Counted from the first letter of the stretch, positions 22,763-36,135 are shown. The stretch: 64,000 nucleotides of DNA from Albifimbria verrucaria (GCA_020081605.1 JAHREC010000009.1:5580001-5644000), one strand, 5' to 3'. Program-made: numbers and translations. Notes: generated by a model from the letters alone, not told the origin.

Positions 22763-24500
22763 CACAGAGATTGTTCCAGTGGCTGAACAGATCTAAGGTT
22801 CTTAGAGCTGTCATTGTTGTTGCACGGGTTACGGAAGATTCCTGAAGTTTAAAGCTCTGTTATTCAATAAAACCATGATCATCCATCGATACTATTACTG
22901 TAGCAACGACGGGCCCTTCGATGTTTATGGTATTAATAGTTGAGGAATCGAATTCGGATTCGAGTATAGATGTCCCAAGAGCGAAAATGCCCCTTGCAAC
23001 TCTATAGAAGGGATCCGCCGGACATTTGACACCCATCTTACTTTTGCCTAAAAATAATCAAAGTGATCGATGAACCTAATATAGCTGAGATCTAGTTTAT
23101 CTCTGGATAATTTCTGTTCTGTTCAATATGGACAGTTCATGACAAACCGACTGAGCAACAAGCGTAGGAATCACGATAAATGAATTTATGCAACATCCTC
23201 TAGCAATGGCAGGGACTTGTGAAGGTGCCACGAAGACGGCCTGCACAGAAGGGTTGAATTTAGTCTCCCTAAGGTCTAGAATATCGTCATTTTTGGCTTG
23301 GCACTGTTTTAGGTGGCTTGTAGTTGAAAACGGTGGCTAATGCAATGGGAATTCAACACCTTGGTGGGATGTGTCCCTGGCTACTGATCTGTAAATGAGC
23401 TACCATTTCTGTACAGATTGCTACCGATGGAATCCGTAATCTCTTTCGAAGACTTCCCGTTTAAGAGCTTCGTAAGACTTTCAAAGTTGGCATGTAACCC
23501 TACACCTCCCGCTCATTTTCGAGACCTGTATCCCCTTTTACATCTTTGGCGTCATGCAACTCACCACTGAGCTCACATAACCCCTGGAGTGCTCCGTTAT
23601 CTGGGCCCTTCATCGTCCCCTGGGTTGTCAGCTCCATTCTAGCCGCCGGCGTGATTATGGGATGTATCTAAGATCATCCAAAAGAAAAACCTATATGCAG
23701 ACGAAGAGAAGGCGTACAACGGAACGGGATTGAAGCCAATTCAATGAGCCGAGGTGCACGCACGACTAGGCAGCCTCATCTAAGAAAATCATGTAGTACC
23801 ACTATCGTCAAGGCAGAGCTTGTAGAAGCGCCAAAAGGCACCGCAAGTATTATCCTATTGTTTTCCAGTACTGATATCAAGTTTTTAGAAAGAGAAAAAG
23901 CAAGTTATCCTAATTCCTAATTTCACAAACGCACATATTATACCCGTTCTATGAGCATATGGACGGATAGATAGACAGACAGACAGACAGAGTCTACTAC
24001 GCCGGTAACTTACGTCAGAAGAGCCACCAGCAGCTATATGATCCCTTCTATCATTATGTCCCAACCTCGCCATAGGCCATGTGCAATCCAACTGGCCATT
24101 TTCTGCTGTCTCCTCTTCTGTCATCGCGTCTCGCAAGTCCTCCCCGTAGAAAATGTAAGAACAGAGAGGCTGCTTAAAGTTTATACTTTGAGTAGCAGAT
24201 ACCAATCTGCACCTGTAACTGAAGTAGCATATTTCCCTCCCTCCAGCCGGCCTTCATGTGTTGCATTAGGAGTAATCTGCAACTGCCGAATTACAGCTCG
24301 CATCGCCCTTTGACACCTTCTAGCTTTTAAGCCACGGTTTAGCTATAGTTTTGAGGACGCGATAGGCGGCTGGAAATGCGAATCAAATGCAGTTAGAATG
24401 CCTCCTGCCATTATAACCATTGGATTTACCGGACAGTTTTCTAAAGTACATAGATAGCGTCGATATTCGGACAGGATATACTTCGCATTCTTTACTGCTA
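22763..24500. other. Intergenic, no gene recognised
   Basis: Normal composition, with only short open frames on both strands. A simple GATA/GACA repeat lies at about 23968-23991. Nothing else convincing is seen. Confidence 0.45.
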
Positions 24501-24509
24501 TATCTCGGT

Positions 24510-24910
24510 GATAGTAGAAGTTTGTGAGTTTATATCGATGAGGTTGCTTTGAATAAGTGTGGGCTATATTCCGGTATCATCGGGAAAGAATACGAATTAA
24601 CTAAGCTAGGGATTATTGAGTCTTATATTTATATACTAGCTTAGTGTAGATAAGGTTATACTTATCTTTTATACCCAGCTTCACTATAAAATAGTGTCTC
24701 TATATAGCTTAAGATTAATTTATAGATTTTGTAATTTATGGAGGATATTATTGAATAACCGCCTCCTTCCCTAAGCAGTTTCAATGCCTCCCATCCTCTA
24801 GGCCCATGCTCTCAACCCGATAAGGAAAACTCCTCGTCTATCAGACCTGTTCTACGCGGAGTATTCGTTTCGCCGCCCATGGCGCTGGGTAAAGCTATAA
24901 CTAAGGGCAC
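24510..24910 (+). repeat. RIP-mutated copy of the 36.2-kb repeat
   Basis: This stretch aligns along its length with 36155-36600 in the same orientation. Shared blocks include TCCTCTAGGCCCATG, the AGGTTGCTTT start and GGCGCTGGGTAA near the end. Most differences are C to T or G to A in this copy, the mark of RIP. It merges at its right into AT-rich DNA (24905-25190). Confidence 0.7.
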
Positions 24911-26022
24911 AAGTTTAATATTAATTATAAGGTATTTATTATTGAATTATTAAGAATATATCTAAGGTTAATATAACTATTAATTTAATAATTAAAAAAA
25001 GTTTATTAAAAGAATTAAAATTAAAATAAAACTATATTTATATCTTTCTAATAATGAGACTCATAACTTATTCTTATAATATTTGATTTTATATATTAAT
25101 TTACTTTATTTACTAATATAATTATAATATACTTATAGTTCTTTAAGTACTTGGAAATATATTTATAGTGGAGAGTAAGTTATAACTAGATAGTTAACAT
25201 TAGAGTATAGATTATCACCTTCTCGCTTTAGCAGCAAATACACTAAACTAAATACAGAGTATAATGAAGAAATGTCGCCGCCGATTGTGGTGCTGACTAT
25301 TGATCCAAGCAAGGTACATGGAAGGCCTAGTGATTGGCTAAGTAGGTATAGAAGTACCAGAATTAAGTATCGGTAGATAGCGATATATCTCAGGAGTTAT
25401 TCTATGTACTCAGATGTTGTGAGACTCTATTAACATGCAGCTTCGTAGCCTCAAGCAGGTAGTAAACTGACATCTCTTTCTTCATTATGATCACTACAAC
25501 TCTAGCTAAGAAGCTTTTTCAGCTAATAGCTTCAGGTAGAAAGGCTGCTTCTCGTAGCTCTATCCTTCACAAGTAGAAAAGGCTGAAGAAACATTACGTT
25601 CTGGCTCCAAACTTTTCACCACCTACCCCCGCCATGTGAGGGCTGACAAATAAGGCAGAAGAGGAATAGGCAATTTCGAAGCGTGGGAGGGCACATAACG
25701 TACCAATGGTGCTTTAGGTGGCTAAACCAACATGTCGCTACAGAATGCATAACTACTGCGGAGTGTTGGTAAGACAAACTAATATTAGTGATTGATTTAC
25801 ATCCGGATCAGTCGCCTGCCCACGGCTTCCAATGCCTTCCCTAAAAGCCATTTCTGAGGTTGTATGCTGAACTACCATGCATCTTACTTTCAACCCCATC
25901 CTGTGCAGTGATCCATCCACCATTTACCGGGCAGGCACACAAATATAAACACCCTTTGCCTAATCAGTACTGTGTTACTGTTCACGGTTCTCGTCATCTT
26001 CATACTATCATTTAACTGCAAC
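24911..26022. other. AT-rich DNA and spacer
   Basis: The first 280 bases are AT-rich and continue the RIP-mutated repeat. The rest has ordinary composition without recognisable genes. Confidence 0.4.
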
Positions 26023-26937
26023 ATGTCCGCACTCTGCGTTTAACGCAGTCTTCACATGGTTGCCACCAAATCTGACCGAGGCAGACTACATTATCGTCAG
26101 AGGTGGCACCACTGGTCCAGTCGTTGCTGCTAGATAGTCAGATGCGTATCATATAGCTTCAATATTGATTATCGAGGCTGGGCCGGAGAGCTTCAATCCT
26201 CCGGCCGTTGTCTATCCAGCCCTCTCAGGCAAAATATCTCTCCTACCATTGCTACGCTGAAGATTCAATTTGCAGGGCCCGAGCCGCAGCTTGAAAAGCT
26301 GTTGCCCCTATCCTCACCGGAAAGACATTTGCAGACGGATCGGCTGTGAACCTTCTTATGTGTGCCCGCGGCCAGCGTACTGACTTTGATAGCTGGAGCG
26401 CCGAGGGCTGGTGCGCCAACACCCTTATCCCTTTCCTGAAGAAACTAAGGATTCTCTCATCTTCCAATGATGGGACTTTAGGTCTTATTCTGGCGATGGT
26501 TCGAAACTTACCCGGGGTTTGGCGACAAAATTACGCACGGGGATAAAAGACCTATCGCTATATCTAGTGGCAAATACGTGGACTCCACTATTCAGAAAGG
26601 TTTTATGGCGGGTTGCAATGCACTTGGGTATCCGACAGTTTCGGATATTCAAGATTTAGATACCAACAACGCTGCCTCTATCACCTACCGAATTGTCGCA
26701 CCAAGCCTATACACTTTGCTGGAGGCTCGTTCAGACAGTATATCTTTCAACATAGCCCATTCGTCCTTGCTTAACAAATTCTATTCCGAGCTAGAGGAGC
26801 AAGAAAGAACTCAGGCTATCAGGGTATACTGTGGTCTCCTCTCTGCATTGTGCGAGCTAACAGAGCTTGATGTGTATGGCCGTATTGCAGCCTATAGCGC
26901 TGTAGCTTTATCACCTTCTATATTAAGTGGTAAGTAG
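26023..26937 (+). pseudogene. GMC oxidoreductase relic (choline dehydrogenase/alcohol oxidase type)
   Basis: Pieces in three frames match the start of a GMC flavoprotein: ADYIIVRGGTTGP (the ADP-binding motif), ILIIEAGPES, the signature-like GGSAVN region (here FADGSAVNLLMCARG), FDSWSAEGW and LIPFLKKL, then SGKYVDSTIQKGF and ALGYP. The first motif has R where GxGxxG needs G, there is a TAG soon after (AAR then stop), and the C-terminal half of the family is missing. These are not homopolymer contractions, so this looks truly decayed; the G-to-A changes could be RIP. AT-rich DNA follows directly at 26940. Confidence 0.75.
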
Positions 26938-27480
26938 TTGTTATTAAAAGGGTATCAATAAAGTGTTTAGTGTTAGGAAGATATAAGAAATTGTTTATCA
27001 GAGAGAGAGTATTAGTATGAGTTAATGTATTAAAAGTTTTTAAGAAAATCTTGAATATTATTTAGATACCATTCATTAATAAAATTAACTAAAAATAATA
27101 ATATAATATCTAAAATAGAATAAAAAAATCTAAATATAATAGTAAATAAAAGATTATAATTAAAATTTAATATAAATATTTTAATTAATAAACTTATAAA
27201 TCTTTTAGCTTTATTATATTATTTATAAGAAATAACACTAAGGTTTATTAACTATCCTAATTATAAAATTTTAGTTATTTTATATTATATCGACGAGCCT
27301 TCTATCTACTATTAAACGGAGTTTATCGACTATTAAATGATATTTATTATTCATATAGGGTCATGAGTATACCACCACTATAGTGGTAACAGTCTCATCG
27401 GGTGAGAAGTCGATGAAAAGCCTGGCGGCAAGTCCGACTAGGCTTCGATCTAATTACTGAGCTGTGGCTATTCACCCGCT
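26938..27480. repeat. AT-rich block
   Basis: About 26940-27310 is strongly AT-rich, without genes, and truncates the GMC relic. The remainder (to 27480) has normal composition and no recognised feature. Confidence 0.45.
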
Positions 27481-27485
27481 CTATT

Positions 27486-27899
27486 TTGAGATATTGCCGC
27501 CATTTGCAAGTTGTAGATAAATCTGAAGACTTAATTAACTTAGCTAGCTTTTCGTTTCCAAACATTCAAGGTCAATTGGGGCATCTAGTTAAGCCATATG
27601 CATTGCGCAGTAGCTCACAATGCGTTTCGTACATCGGACTCAAATTACAAACCGCTCGCAGGTCAGACATTATCTGGGTCTCCTTAGCATACAGGCGTAT
27701 CCATAAAGGTACAGCCACATATGCAGTGAGTGCCCCCAAGCTGGAGCATTTGAATATTGGTAAGACTTCCAATTTCTCGTATGGAGATCCAGCGTCGCAA
27801 CGGATGTACATGTGCCCGAATAGGTGGACACTCCTACACTATCATGTTCAATTCCCCATACTTGCCTATGCTCTGACAGTCGACTCGTCTTCTTCATAA
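27486..27899 (+). CDS. Unrecognised open frame
   Basis: A 137-codon open frame with balanced composition (start MRYCRHLQVVDKSEDLINL). It recalls leucine-rich F-box-type proteins only vaguely, and I cannot assign a family. The end touches the 3' end of the large minus-strand gene. It may be a chance frame. Confidence 0.2.
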   Translation: MRYCRHLQVVDKSEDLINLASFSFPNIQGQLGHLVKPYALRSSSQCVSYIGLKLQTARRSDIIWVSLAYRRIHKGTATYAVSAPKLEHLNIGKTSNFSYGDPASQRMYMCPNRWTLLHYHVQFPILAYALTVDSSSS

Positions 27900-30800
27900 A
27901 AGTCCCTGTCGGCTATTTTTACGAGACATACACCCATACGAGTAGCTACACTGGAACCTTATCGACCTCTCATTTACAGCACCCTCCTTGCATCCAAGCG
28001 GCTCAATGCCCGTGCCGCACTGTTTGCAGTTTGTGATCTTGCACAGTTCGGGGGCTATGGGAGGAATGGGTGGATAAATCGAGCCCTCAAACGTGTACAA
28101 CAGACACCCAACCTTGGTAGAGCCGCCGAGGCCGCCATTGTTGCCTAGAAACCGTCAGTATGCTTTGCGAAGACCACGCGGGGAGTTATTTACATCTTGT
28201 ATAGTTCTCCCGGACGATCACTCTGGCCGTGACATCACTGTCTCGACCAAGCGGAAACTGAAAGCTCTGCCTCTTCACTGCGGTCTTGCAACCAGCCACC
28301 CACTCGCAAGTGAACGTGTAAGGCACGCCGTGTTTGTCTTCTACGTAGAGCGTGATGGGTGCGTCACCTGGTCCGATAGTATCGTCCTCTACGTGTTCCA
28401 GCGCTTTGCCAAAGGCATCCGAGTAGCGGTCTTGATCGCCCGGTTGGATGTCACCGTGGCCCGGAAAACTGTCTTCGTCGATGCATTGGACGTCCTCTCG
28501 GGTCACAGGCGGGGCTGGTTGGTGGGCTCGGGGTCCTGCGTCGTGACCTGGGTGGGCTTATTCGTCGTAATGTCGATGGTTTGGGTGGGCTTCTTGGTAT
28601 AGCCACAGCTGTTGACTGGCGTTATTTTTGTCGCCTTCTCCTCGGCAAATGTTGAGCCAGAGCAGACGCAATAGGCCTGCGTAATTCCATCGTTGGGGCT
28701 CGCATTGTGATGCGTGCAGGTGATGAACTTGGTAACTGTCGGCGGGTCCCAGGCCAACAGGGACGATGGGATGTTGATGTCATCTGGTGACCCCACGAGG
28801 TATTCCGTCTCGGCTGCATCGGCAGTTGGGAGCGGAACCGTGCCTTTGATGGTCGTGCTTGAGGACCAGTCCGTGATGTCACAGCCAATGTTGGTTTCAC
28901 AGTCGCTGAAACTCCACGTCGTCCAGGTAGTTGCCGGTTTGAATATTGTGCTGGTGGTGGCAGTGAGGCAGGTTGAAGCAGTCTTTTCTCGGTGCAAGAC
29001 TCCTCAGGGCTATCTGGGTCGTTAGGGTCAGTAGGATCGTCAGGATCACCAGGGTCCCCAGTGCCAGGCCCGCTCCCTCCGTCCCCACCGCCTCCTCCAT
29101 CCCCAGTGTGACAGCCGTGGCCTTCGCACCCGCCACCATTGTGCTCACTACTGTTGTGACAGTTGGAACCTCTACACTTGCCGTGGTGGCAATCTGGGCC
29201 GGTGCAGGAGTGCCGTTGGCACCGTCTTCCATGACCTAATATTGATCGTCAGTACTGACGTGTGAATGGTCCATCTGGCCTCGATCAGCGGTAGATGCCC
29301 TACATTTACCTGTCCCACCATCATCATCGTCGCCGCCTTCATCGTCATCAGAGCCATCACAATCTGTGCCGCTGCAGCCCGTACTGATGCAGCGGTCCCT
29401 TTGCAGCGGCCACTGACCGAGTCACAATCCGGCCCCTCACAGCCATTGCTATTACACCTGGGTCCAATGCAGATGCCGTCCGTGCAGTCGGGTCCTGGTT
29501 CAACGATAAGCAAGTGATTGGCATGATCAGCAGGAACTGGACCTACCAATACATCCGAAAGGTATGCAGAGCGATGGTATCTTGCACCTCCCATGGGAGC
29601 ATCCTGGACCGGAGCAGCCATTTGACACGCACAGGATACCAACGCAAACACCAGCCTTACAGTCTGGTCCCTCGCAGAAGCCGTCAATGACTTCGGGATA
29701 CTCGCCATCCGGCGGAGTTGGGACCGACCCACCCCAATGACGGGCAAGGCCGGGTCCACTGCGCGCACGGCGGGTCAGAAGATGTGACAATAATACGGGA
29801 TCGTATTTCTTACCCGTTATAGGATCATCGTCTCCGCCGCTTGAACCACATCTGTTCCAGTAAGTCCATGCCTATCCACCCAACGTCAGTCCGCAGCCTC
29901 ATCCACCGTGAACGCGTGGAGCGTCCGTACCTTGTTCGTTTGCGGTTCAACGCGAACCATGTCAGCCCGGCCCAAGCCGCCTTGGTTCGTAAAGTGCTGT
30001 CCCATCAGCATCCTCACTAGTACTGGGATGGAAACAGGTACTCACCATGTTCTCGCCACGATCAATAGGGTTGTAAAGCTTGCCACGGTTTGTCCATGAG
30101 AACGAACTTCCCCTTGAGGCGTGTGGCCGTTGTTCTTAAAGACAGAGACAGATCCCGTCCACTTGTCTACATGGAGAAGGTCGACTCGTCCGGATGCTTC
30201 CACGTCAGCGAATCGTATATCGACTCGTTCCCTTAATATTGGTCAGGAGGGCGAACAAAACTAAGGACAGACACGGCAAAGACTCACCATCCCTCGGAGA
30301 ATTTGACCTGGCCAACATCGAGAAAGCTGGTACCTCTGTTGAGATAACCGGTAATACGCCCATTTCTCTCAATGCACAGCACATCTGCTTTGCCATCACC
30401 ACTACGCGTCATATTGTTAGCGTCGTGTCCTTATCCCACAGGGGTGACCGCTTTGCAAGCCCCAACTTACTCGATGTCATGGAGTCGCATTCCGCGGTCG
30501 AACGGACTCACCCCCAACCTTGGGTGCATTTAAAGCCGGTAATGGTGATGATCTTCTCGAAGCTGATGACTTTGGCAGCCTGGTCGTAGTTATTCTTCCA
30601 GTACGTCAAGTCTCCTGTCGCCTTGTCTTGCACAACAACGTCACATCTTCCATCGCCATTGAAATCAGCTAGATGGATCCCGTTGCGTGGCCCCGGGACG
30701 CTAAGGTGGATGTCTGTATCATGACCCCAGTTGGGGGTTGTGGATATTGGTGTTGATCTCGTCGACATTTGCGTCCTCGTAGATCCATACCAAGTCGTCG

Positions 30801-33301
30801 GAACCTGAGCCGCGCATGTCGCAATAGAAGGTGCCATCTGCCTTGAGCTTGGTTCCGCCGCGGCCTTCGTTTTTCCAGACCACAACATCGTAATGGTCCT
30901 TTTGTTCTTTGAGAAGAATGTAGTCGAGGCGCTTGTTGCCGTAGATGCGGCCGAGCTTGATACGGTCCTGGTTCCCGCCCGAGCTTTGGCCAACATGCGT
31001 CTGGCCTGCATCCCTCCATGCAGGGACCTATACAGCATTGTTAGCCCGATGATGCATTTTGGATTTAGCACATTACGCGTACTATGCCTTTCCCTTGACT
31101 CCTGTTGTTGATCCACGTACGGATATTGCCATTATCGCCAACATACATGACGTCGCTCCGATAACTATGTATCCGTATTAGTGCTGCTTGATTATTGCGG
31201 ACGCCATCCTTACTCTCCGTTGAGGTCGGCTACGTAGTCTATCAGCATTTACATCTAGGATAACGAGGCGGTTTGGAAGCTTACCAAGGACTATGCCATC
31301 TTTGTCAGGTAGTGCTATTCCAAAGACTTTGCCACGAATTCCATTGATTTTGGAGAATCCTTGCCACTGAGGTTTGTCCCCTGTGCCACCGTTCCGGGAA
31401 CAACTGGCATGCTGTTAGTCATGGCAATAAGTGGCGTAAGTTTTGTGATTGCGTACACTATGTTGTTTGTTGTCTTGATGAGACAAAAATCAGCCCTTCC
31501 GTCGCCATCGATATCTAGTGTTTATGTTCAGTACAATGTCTTGCCGGTCGACTTCGATAAGGCTGACCTGCTATGCGGACATCGGTTGCTGCTAAGCCAT
31601 TGAAATCGCCAATAACCTGAGAAATTAGACTGTCAAAACCGACGCTGTTTCGTGTGAAGTCTCATATTCTACAGAACACGAACCTGACCAATGCTTTTAA
31701 ACTTGGGAGGGTTGCCGCCTTGATTCAGCGACACCCAGACAGCATTTTTCTTTAGGCAGAAAAAGTCGTCCAACCCGTCATTGTTCTACTCCAAGACAAT
31801 GAGCCTCCGTTAGTCTTTTCCAGTCGTTATTCACTACGGAGTACACATACAAAGTCGGCAAATGCGTAGCCTGGAGAAAACAATAATCAGTTTGATATCC
31901 TAACAGGACAACAAGAGGTTACATACGGGGCCCTGGTCGCAGTCCATGTCAACGTTGAAACGGACCGACTTGTCAAACTTGCCCCTCCCAGGTTTTGTCG
32001 AAAATAGTAGTTATTCTTATTGTCCGGGTCGTGGTAGATACGAATCCAGTCGTCAAGAGACGCGCTCCGATCCGCATTCGGGTCTCCCTTGACAAGGTTG
32101 GCAAAGAAAATATGCCAGGGAATAGCCTCGACGATTGACTTTGGGTCGTTTCCTTGTCAATATTGGCAGTCTCCAGCGTGCCTTGTGAGGAACTTGAGTG
32201 TACGTAGTTGCCATCGTCATGGCCACTGCCCCTTTGCGATTGCACAGGCAGGCCTGAGTTTCCGGCAACCTTGCGGCACTGCTTGTTTGATTCGCCAGCC
32301 CCGTCATCAATTCCACTTACTTTAGCTGGCTCCACAATGCGATCCTCAATCTTCTTTATCGCGTCCCACCAGATGCCGGCAAACATCTTATATCCGGCAT
32401 CGGTCGGATGATCCCCGTCTGGACCTATGTCGCTTATCGACATGACACTACGAACGTCAGCAATGGCAATTCGAGCTCCTTTGTACTCTTCCACGACTTT
32501 GAGAATTTGCCGACTGATGTTTCCAGAACAGGCATCTCTTGTTCCGTCTCTGTTTCGGAGGAGCGTTGACACGATGACGGTGACGCCGCTTACGCTGTCG
32601 AAGATGTCATCCAACAGCTTCTTCGTGCGCTCCCCGGCTTTGCTAGGGTCGCCACCAGCATTACAATCGTTTCTGTGCTAATGTTAGCTTTGGAAATCGG
32701 TCTCGCCACTTCGCAGGCCAGCAGGTAACATACAACCCGGCATTAAGGAGGACAAGATTTGGCTTCATCCATTTGCTTCCTGTCCACGCGTTATGAACTG
32801 CCTCAATTTGCCAGCCTGGGTGGCCCTCATTGTCCTGCGAAGAGAGGATCTCGTTGTTAGCCAGATCTATAGTTGAAGCCTCAACTTTGCCTTGACAACC
32901 TACCGAGTCTGCCATGTCTCCGTCCTGCTTGGAACCAACCATATTGACCTTCCATCCATGAAACCGGAGCTGGGCTCGAAGCCACTTGCGATAGCCATTT
33001 TTATCAGTCGATTTCAAGCCTTCGGTGATGGAAGCACCCAATGGCATAACCCTCAAGTAAAAGTCTTTGGCGGCTCTGCGGTCAAGTCCCGGCGGGTTTG
33101 CAATCGCGACGGTTGCATTTTCGCTCAAGTCAAGGCCCATAAGGTCATTGGTGTCCTGGGGTCGAAATCAATGACATCGGGCGCATAGCCGTTGCCATAT
33201 GGTGTGAGACGGTCTGAATGAGTGATAACTGCTGTGTATGTGCCAAGGGCAAACCCCAGCACATGCAGGACACCAGAATTGCGGTTATTGAAGAGCCGCA
33301 T
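27894..33301 (-). CDS. Large secreted mosaic: SGNH esterase + FG-GAP repeats + Cys-rich repeats
   Basis: The start at 33301 gives a signal-peptide-like N-terminus (SGVLHVLGFALGTYTAV). An SGNH/GDSL hydrolase follows: block I MPLGASITEG with the nucleophile Ser, NAG-L-ND across an intron at about 32680-32735 as block III, and DGDHPTDAGYKMF as block V with the Asp/His pair. From about 32.1 to 30.5 kb come FG-GAP/VCBS units split by many introns (ADFNGDGRCDVVVQDK is the clearest). Then come Cys repeats of type CxGPxC (CEGPDCKAGVC, GCSGPGCSHGRC, GCEGPDC), an acidic Asp/Gly stretch, a Thr/Cys domain and a tail NNGGLGGSTKVGCLLYTF. Frame breaks at 33147, 31982, 29397, 28984 and 28511 are all mended by one base in the run. 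Likely an extracellular polysaccharide or lipid esterase. Confidence 0.75.
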
Positions 33302-34268
33302 AGTGCCTCCTGAGAAGTCCCCAGATAAAAATTGCGGTCCAAGAAGAATGAGACAGTACTGTCCTTGCGGAAGCGCCTGACTTGGGATGATATCACTCCT
33401 ACAACTTGCCTCAACCCAGTGTCAAATCCCAATGTTCCCTTTCATTAATTTAGTTGGAGCCGACGGAGGCGATCCTCCGTTCTGTGGACATTCTGCTTAC
33501 AGAGGGTGTTATGGGCGAGGCTTGACTAGGAAATCGCCGTCAAACAGTAGAGGCGAATTTGGGGCTCATGGCGTGGTTGTGGGACCAAATTATTGTGAGA
33601 AGAGCGCGCTCGTCTAACTATAGGCCTGGACATTCTATGCATTGCTACTTCGGTAGCGGCGGATAGATGGCACATGTTCCCTGTCTAGCAAATAGCTAGG
33701 TCCTTGCTCGATAGCTTGGCTTACATGCATCCTTGAGGTGGGACTGAATCGACCAGCGGACACTCATTCTGACTGGACCATCATACTGGTGGTGGGCCTA
33801 GCAACCCATAGTGTCAATGCCCCCATATCCACCATCATGTGATGCCTCGACGACTTCCCCAACCGTGCTTTGCCGAGCTGAGCTGTCCTTGGCAGCTGGA
33901 GGACAAAGGGGATGGTCATGTCAAGGGAATAGGCTGGCTCGGGTCACTATGGCCGGATTTAGTGGCAGTGTTTCGAAAACAGGAACCCTACGTCCGGCTC
34001 TTGCCTTATACTCCCAAAAAACAGTCTATTTGCGGACATTCGTCGGAAATTGGCCTAATCCCAATATTCTACTGGCCCATCGACCCTGGTAAACAGTCAG
34101 AGGAGCTTGGCGTAATGGGTTAGCAGACACCCGACATTGTAATTATAGAATTTTCCTGTGCCTATGTGAAGCTAGAGGCTCGGAGCCAGAAATTCGTCAA
34201 AGAGAGAGACAAGCTATGCATTCATTGCACCAGGTTCCTCGGCCTATACTTTCGAGTTGCACGATACG
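33302..34268. promoter_or_regulatory. Divergent intergenic region
   Basis: Separates two secreted-protein genes transcribed away from each other, so it should hold both promoters. I see no diagnostic motif; short open frames here lack protein-like features. Confidence 0.35.
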
Positions 34269-35562
34269 ATGTGGGCTGCACGTAACACCGTACTGCTGTT
34301 GAGCGCTGCACTTACGGTGCTTGGCCAAGACAATCCATTTGCACGCCGCTCTTTCAGCCTCAACGGTTGCGACGGCACGGGGCTCGACAAGCTCCTGGAA
34401 GGCGTAACTGATCTTGCTAACGACGCCATCAATGCCATTGATGCGGTTATTGGAGGAAAGATTTTTGGCCTCAACGATGGCTCTGCAGAGTGGTACACAG
34501 CCAGGAACTTGGCCCTCATATTTGGGTTAGACTGGGAGAATGTTGATAACGATGACAACCGGCTCCGTTTCGTGGGCGAACACGAGAGTTACATTCGAAA
34601 TGTGAGAAGTAAGATTACCCGCTCGCCACACTCTTCACTTGATTCTAATTGAGATAGAACGGTACCAGCAGCTAGCAGATGCCCTCTCCGGCGACGAAAG
34701 AAAGGAGTGGTGGACCCCAGCCTTGGATTGGATTATTTGCAAACCTCAATCGAAACCATTCCCATTCCGAAAACCAACCTTTGCTGGAGATATTTTCAAC
34801 AACCTCCCAGATGATGAGAGTCGGACTTTAATTAGCGAACGTAAGTCCAAGCTCAATAATACCCTCTCTTGTCTGACGTGGACCAATAGTGGAGGATTGG
34901 GCACCGATGGTCTATCTATCCGACAGTCCATTCTATTCAACCAAACTGCACAATAAAGGCATTGCAGGGAGGAGACAGATCACAATGAAGTCATCAACCG
35001 AAGATGTTTGCGCAACGACACTTAATAATGAACAAACCCCCAACAGCGTTTAGGTATACCATCGAACGGCATCCGGTGCAGTGGTTAGCTCTGTGCAACA
35101 AATTCTGGGATTACCAGGAAACGGTTCAAATCCAGACGAAGGCACTGACATTGAACGTTTCACAACGAGGGACTCGGTTTTGCTCCACGAGTGTGGGTAT
35201 ATCCGCTTGTCAGGCGATCAAGCAACGCTAACTGACTACAGTAATGCATATGCGCTATCGACCCCGACCTCAATGGGTCGACGGTATTGATGGCGTAGAC
35301 CCAGATCCTGATGGTGGTATGTGAACCCATTCTTTTGAAATCCGTGACATTTCAATATTAACTAGATACATTAGGATGCACAGATGTGTACAAAAGAGTT
35401 GGCTCAATGAGGAGCAACGATCATTTCTACGGTTGGCGCGGCATAGTTGGCCTTGCGTCCTGGGATTCGGGGCTTGCGTTTCAAAATGCCGACAACTATC
35501 AATATTTTGCCATAGCATCACGTTACATGCCACGGCGTTGGGATCCACCAGCCACGGATTAG
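34269..35562 (+). CDS. Secreted zincin-like metallopeptidase (M35/LysN-like)
   Basis: The start at 34269 encodes a signal peptide (MWAARNTVLLLSAALTVLGQ). Exons: 34269-34608, 34658-34840, then from 34890, then to 35192, 35242-35316 and 35375-35562. A 49-bp intron (35193-35241, GTGGGT...GCTAAC...ACAG) cuts the metal site. Spliced, the reading is HELMH, a complete HExxH. The C-terminus has the FQNADNYQYFA motif seen in ascomycete secreted M35-like proteins. An in-frame TAG stands at 35051-35053 between the third exon and the frame leading to HELMH. It may lie in an unrecognised intron ending there (GTTTAG), or be a real nonsense codon. Otherwise the gene reads as intact. Confidence 0.7.
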
Positions 35563-36135
35563 AGGCTGGTAAGGACCGCGGAGTGCAAGGGCATCGGCTT
35601 ACTATAAGCTTCATTTCTGGGGTATAAGCATAAGGCATAGCACAAGCTTCAGTAAAGTTAGGAGGGGCGGGAAAGTCTATATTAACCTCCTATAGCTAAT
35701 CCAGTACCTATACGGCATTAACTTTTGAATCCTTAGTAAGGGCATCTTAAACCTGCCTATCTTATTACTATTAAACTTACTGAGTAGCCCCTAATCATGT
35801 AGGCAGGCCGGAAGGCAAATTAATACTCGATTACATTAGTATTATGCTTCTGGAGCGTACCGCTGCGCAAGTCAAAGGGTCAGCAACCGGACACTAATCG
35901 TAATATAAGCAGGTATAGGTTTTTACATATATAAGGCGTTCCATAAAGCCTCTATATTGGGTAAGATACTGGATTATATTATGCACATATAGAATAGGTT
36001 CTCTAAGCATAATAGGTCTTTTGGCTCCAAAGGATCGCCTAAAAAGAGCAAAAGCTATCGAAGAAGCCAAGAGGATACAGAGGCCTACGTTAGTAGGCTT
36101 CTGTGTGTGCCTGATTATCACATCCTCAAGTGAGT
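35563..36135. other. Intergenic
   Basis: No recognisable gene. Somewhat AT-rich and close to the left end of the repeat at 36155. Confidence 0.4.

Noticed and set aside
23968..23991. GATA/GACA simple repeat as a functional element
   Set aside because: A short common microsatellite without associated genes.
28093..28602. Plus-strand 169-codon open frame
   Set aside because: It is antisense to the Cys/Thr domain of the minus-strand SGNH mosaic, which shows family-like motifs and introns; the plus frame does not.
30508..31116. Separate gene on the minus strand at the FG-GAP region
   Set aside because: It contains an FG-GAP unit in frame with neighbouring exons and is better read as part of the large mosaic gene.
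35191..35290. Metallopeptidase with a lost third histidine (HECGY)
   Set aside because: The segment after HE is a 49-bp intron with donor, GCTAAC branch and ACAG; spliced, the motif is complete.
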